A stretch of DNA of 13,640 nucleotides from Baffinella frigidus (taxonomy: Eukaryota; Cryptophyceae; Cryptomonadales; Baffinellaceae), in contig MU646324.1 of the NCBI GenBank assembly GCA_026770585.1, positions 55,591 to 69,230 on the forward strand, written 5' to 3'. This document shows positions 11,271-13,640 of this stretch, one piece after another. The position numbers were made by a program, and so were the translations under genes. The notes under the pieces are model-generated. The model was not told the origin of the DNA and did not search any database. It saw only the letters and a list, made by a program, of their open reading frames with translations. Within the stretch, counting starts at the first letter, position 1, and each line of letters starts with the position of its first letter.

Positions 11271-11689
11271 CCCGTGTAGACCCTGTCACGAGATTAGGAA
11301 GTTCTGCAGTCGCGCAACTCCCCACAGACTTGTGGCCAACGTAGGGCTGGCGTGTGTGTAGCTTAGGTGGGCGACGGTAAGCATGTAAATCAACATTGTT
11401 CAATACAGGATTAAAATTCACGGATGGGGATACATGGTGGGTGGCCGTGTTGATCTCAATCTGTAAATTGGTACACGCACTTTTCTCTCTGATCAAGACG
11501 GCGAAATCAGCCGTCTGTCTTTCAGGGCTGCTGTAACGGGTGTCTCAGAATCCCGAAATTGATGTTCCAATTTTGCCCTTCCTTGAAAACCACACCGAAA
11601 CTCCTTGTAATCACACTACATTCACAACCCCCCCCACGCCCGGCCCAACCACGTTCACAACTGCCCCCCACCCCCAGACCACCCACAAC
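11271..11689. other. Unassigned, lower-GC stretch with C-rich tail
   Basis: A 92-codon open frame on the - strand (11218-11496) is partly made of the family D element, so it is not convincing as a gene. The part at 11277-11496 is less GC-rich than its surroundings. A small inverted repeat GACGGCGAAATCAGCCGTC lies at 11498-11516. From 11625 the sequence is C-rich (CCACCCC, CACAAC) with CACGTTCACAAC repeats. Confidence 0.35.
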
Positions 11690-11718
11690 ACGGACCTACA
11701 GCATCCAGGGGGTGGTAC
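11690..11718 (+). repeat. Acceptor-side echo of the candidate exon at 11864
   Basis: ACACGGACCTACAGCATCCAGGGGGTGG repeats, with a few changes, ACACGGACCTACACCCTCCAGGGGGTGCG at 11843-11871. The family D copy 5 lies between the two. Both keep CCAG before GGGGT. Confidence 0.8.
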
Positions 11719-11721
11719 ATG

Positions 11722-11841
11722 TACAGGGGTACCTCCCATAAGAAAACGCCCCCCCCCAGGACCCTACAGTAGGCCTATGCCTGGGGCCCTATGGTGGTCC
11801 TGGGGGAGTGGGCGTTTTCTCATGAGCGAGGTACCCCTGTA
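11722..11841 (+). mobile_element. Fold-back element, family D, copy 5
   Basis: A 120-bp element with intact TACAGGGGTACC / GGTACCCCTGTA ends, and AAGAAAACGCCCCCC paired with GGGCGTTTTCT. It is the same orientation as copy 2. It sits between a partial and a fuller copy of the same short exon-like sequence. Confidence 0.9.
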
Positions 11842-11863
11842 CACACGGACCTACACCCTCCAG

Positions 11864-11932
11864 GGGGTGCGTATCCTCCTATTTGAGTCGAGACGCTCCC
11901 GCATGGAGTGTCTGCAGGGTCGCCTCGAAGTG
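11864..11932 (+). CDS. Candidate exon, 23 codons
   Basis: Between CCTCCAG and the consensus donor GTGAGT lies a 69-nt open segment encoding GVRILLFESRRSRMECLQGR then LEV: a Leu/Arg/Glu-rich, possibly helical stretch. In phase 0 it does not follow directly from exon 8, which ends in phase 2, so it needs an intervening exon or belongs to another gene. Its support comes from the good donor and from having an upstream acceptor echo, like the LRR exons. Function unknown. Confidence 0.45.
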
Positions 11933-11938
11933 GTGAGT

Positions 11939-12230
11939 AGGCTCATACACCCTACCGTAGGACCCTAGGACCTGCCTAGGACCTCTTGGCCGTCAACTTT
12001 GACCCCCTCGCCACTTAAGGGATAGCGCTATCGGCTGTCCGCGGAACCCCCAGCGGCGGGTGCAACCTCCCCCCCCGCACCCTCTCCCGCCTCCGAGCCT
12101 CGCAACCCTGCGGAATGTTCGCCGCGGTCAATACGCGCTCGCCACAGCTATTTTAGGCCTGACCTAGGGCCCTGACCTAGGGAAGTGACCTACCTAGGTC
12201 AGGCCTGGGCCACCTTTTTTCAGGTTTGGC
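11939..12230. other. Palindrome-rich non-coding stretch
   Basis: No gene seen. CCTAGGACCTGCCTAGGACC (about 11963-11982) and a perfect 14-bp inverted repeat AGGCCTGACCTAGG / CCTAGGTCAGGCCT (12155-12168 and 12193-12206) are the main features. A GACCTAGGG unit is repeated between the arms. Confidence 0.6.
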
Positions 12231-12545
12231 ACCGCATAATAGTTGGGCAAGGGTTTGCAGGGGGAACTCGAAAAAAAGACACACACCGGCGTAGGGATGT
12301 AAGGTAGGAATGTTCCTGGGAGCACATGACCATAACATGGGCGGTGTTTGTTCGTCTTCGCGAGTAACCCCTGCAGCTGTCAGGGACTTCTCTCGAACCA
12401 TTTTTGGCACACCATTTACAAGTCAAGACGTTCAACCAGAAATTTGTGGGATTTTGAAAATCCCCCCGCGTAACACTGCGCGGACTTCGAAGGGATTTTG
12501 AATAACCCCCTAGTGAATAGTCCCTAGGCCCTACGGTAGGAAAAT
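12231..12545. other. Unassigned stretch, weakly coding-like
   Basis: Both strands carry open frames. The + strand frame at 12310-12501 ends in a basic tail and a TGA but has no family features. GGGATTTTGAAAATCCC at 12448-12464 is a perfect hairpin, and GGGATTTTGAATAACCCCC recurs at 12492-12510. I make no gene call. Confidence 0.3.
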
Positions 12546-12637
12546 GCCTTAGGAACATACGGGTGTCCCTACGGATATGGAAACGGAAAGTCGTCCCGAT
12601 TTGGGCAGAAAGTCCCTTCGTAGCCCGCTGGGTGGCT
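12546..12637 (+). mobile_element. Inverted-repeat element, family E, copy 2 (truncated)
   Basis: Shares GCCTTAGGAACATA, CCCTACGGATATGG, TCCCGATTTGGGC and CCTTCGTAGCCCGCTG with 7035-7123. The right terminal repeat seen in copy 1 is absent here, and the family B element follows almost immediately. Confidence 0.7.
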
Positions 12638-12640
12638 TGA

Positions 12641-12786
12641 ATCTCATCTCGGAAGATACCAGAATATGCCCTGATAAAAAGGCGTAAGATAGCGTCATTT
12701 GATACCTAAAATAGCATATACACCCTTACCTTCCGCGTGGGGAGGCTAAGATAGCGGGACATGTTCTGTCTTGTTCCGAAATTAAA
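12641..12786. mobile_element. Dispersed fold-back element, family B, copy 2
   Basis: Roughly 90% identical to 4625-4770, in the same orientation. AATTTCGGAACAAGACAGAA read from its right end pairs imperfectly with its left end TCTCGGAAGATACCAGAA. Two copies some 8 kb apart indicate a mobile or otherwise dispersed sequence. Confidence 0.8.
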
Positions 12787-13290
12787 TCGCACCTGAATCG
12801 GAGGCGGTTCCAGGCAGCGGTTCCGGTACCTCTTCTTCCCCGTATGGCGCCTCTTCTTCCCCGTATATGCGCGCAATCGCCTGCGAGGGCCCCCCCAAAC
12901 GAGTTAACAGACAGCGGCAGAGCGGCAGCTGATTCTGCTGATTCACGACTTTACAGATTAATAGGGCAACGTCCTGAGAACCGGGTAGTTGAGCCTATGG
13001 TATTTCCTACTGTAGGTCGTAGGGGCCTAGGGGGGTCCTATGAAACATTAGGTCCTAGGGGCCAAGGTGGACGTGTGCAGAGACCAAACTGAGGTGGAAC
13101 CACTCCAGGCTCTTGGGTGGGGTGTTCCTTCCTCGTTCTTGGAGCCCTTGCCTCGTTCTTGGAGCCGTTTTTATGCTAAAATCAACTTTTGAGAAAATTT
13201 TCCCCATCAAAAATGACTTTTGAATACCCCCCCCTCCAGCCCTGCGTGGTACCCTGTAGAGCACCAAAACCAACCACGAGGCGGGCCTGA
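12787..13290. other. Unassigned, with short tandem repeats
   Basis: No gene recognised. CCTCTTCTTCCCCGTAT is repeated at 12828-12844 and 12850-12866, and CTCGTTCTTGGAGCC at 13132-13146 and 13152-13166. GCGGCAGA and CTGATT microrepeats lie at 12916-12940. 12990-13040 resembles the palindromic sequence at 6308-6430. AT-rich TTTTGAGAAAATTTTCCCCATCAAAA occurs near 13185-13212. Confidence 0.5.
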
Positions 13291-13505
13291 GACGCACCGC
13301 GAGGGCACGGTCGGTGACGAGCGCCTTGCTTCCGAGGACGAGGTGCGACTGTCAAACCTCCCTGTCAAAGGAGTCCCGACCCCCTTATCAAGGGGGTCGC
13401 GACCCCCATTTAAAGGATCGCGACTCCCTTACGAGGGAGAAGATGGACGCACCGCGAGGGCGCGGTTGGTGACGAGCGCCTTGCTCCCGAGGACGAGGTT
13501 CGACT
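13291..13505 (+). repeat. Duplicated coding-like 60-bp segment
   Basis: 13291-13350 recurs at 13446-13505 with about 90% identity. The shared frame reads THREGTVGDERLASEDEVRL in the first copy and THREGAVGDERLAPEDEVRL in the second. Substitutions are conservative or silent, suggesting an origin in coding sequence. The second copy continues open to 13560 (GGCRVPPEPPDYRRPLVAAF). It fits the same pattern as the LRR exons: a partial upstream copy followed by a fuller one. Confidence 0.65.
13376..13430. repeat. Tandem perfect hairpins
   Basis: GACCCCCTT-ATC-AAGGGGGTC (13378-13398) overlaps the palindrome GGGGGTCGCGACCCCC (13392-13407), and GGATCGCGACTCCC follows. The whole GTCCCGAC...GCGACTCCC block can fold as alternative stems between the two copies of the coding-like segment. 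Confidence 0.8.
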
Positions 13506-13563
13506 TGGGGGATGTCGGGTGCCGCCGGAGCCACCGGATTATCGCCGCCCGCTCGTAGCTGCG

Positions 13564-13640
13564 TTTGGGGTTTGGGGTTTGGGGTTTGGGGTTTGGGGTT
13601 TGGGGTTTGGGGTTTGGGGTTTGGGGTTTGGGGTTTGGGG
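13564..13640 (+). repeat. Perfect (TTTGGGG)11 array at window end
   Basis: Eleven identical heptamers TTTGGGG without a single variant, running to the last base. This contrasts with the degenerate TTTAGGG arrays elsewhere. It may continue beyond the window. Confidence 0.97.

Noticed and set aside
11218-11496. 92-codon open frame on the - strand
   Set aside because: One end is inside a family D element. The rest has no recognisable family, so evidence is too weak for a gene call.
10578-11968. Open frames sharing GTSLIRKR / GPYSR / SYERG / MSEVPLY peptides
   Set aside because: These are translations of family D fold-back elements (terminal repeat and core), not proteins.

Overview
This looks like a nuclear segment from a eukaryotic microalga or related protist. 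It has spliceosomal GT-AG introns, many degenerate TTTAGGG / CCCTAAA (Arabidopsis-type telomere motif) tracts, a GC-rich coding style and several families of short fold-back elements. There are no bacterial operons, no Shine-Dalgarno-led genes, and I saw no rRNA or tRNA. The lineage is uncertain. I have a weak recollection of similar fold-back repeats (TIR TACAGGGGTACCTC) in cryptophyte or dinoflagellate-like algal genomes, so lineage is inference only.

The main content is one multi-exon gene on the + strand from about 1692 to at least 9848. Most of its reading frame is cut into short exons. Eight exons (1692-1778, 2299-2370, 3629-3751, 6058-6132, 7288-7392, 7955-8026, 8823-8901, 9737-9848) join with matching phases (six phase-0 junctions, then a phase-1 junction) into a 241-codon leucine-rich-repeat protein. 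After a leading repeat of 24 residues come seven LRRs of exactly 23 residues, whose register runs unbroken across every predicted junction. The N-terminus is Met-Gly with a myristoylation-type motif. The C-terminal cap ends in a GN-P...L-x-x-GYD...ER motif. Length and architecture match the LRRC57 / plant myristoylated LRR family.

The striking feature is in the introns. Around most exons they carry partial copies ('echoes') of the neighbouring exon edge. Upstream of an exon, the copies contain the acceptor AG plus the exon's 5' end. Downstream, they contain the exon's 3' end plus the donor GT. Some donor echoes have become minisatellites. Telomere-like tracts in both orientations and fold-back elements sit between the echoes.

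Layout: 1-361 degenerate telomere-like array; 362-1691 upstream region with a diverged approximately 420-bp-spaced duplication; 1692-9848 LRR gene; 9849-11863 repeat-rich stretch with nested inverted repeats and five copies of one fold-back family; 11864-11932 a possible further exon with its own upstream echo; 11939-13290 mostly non-coding with dispersed repeat copies; 13291-13560 a duplicated coding-like segment and hairpins; 13564-13640 a perfect TTTGGGG array reaching the window edge.
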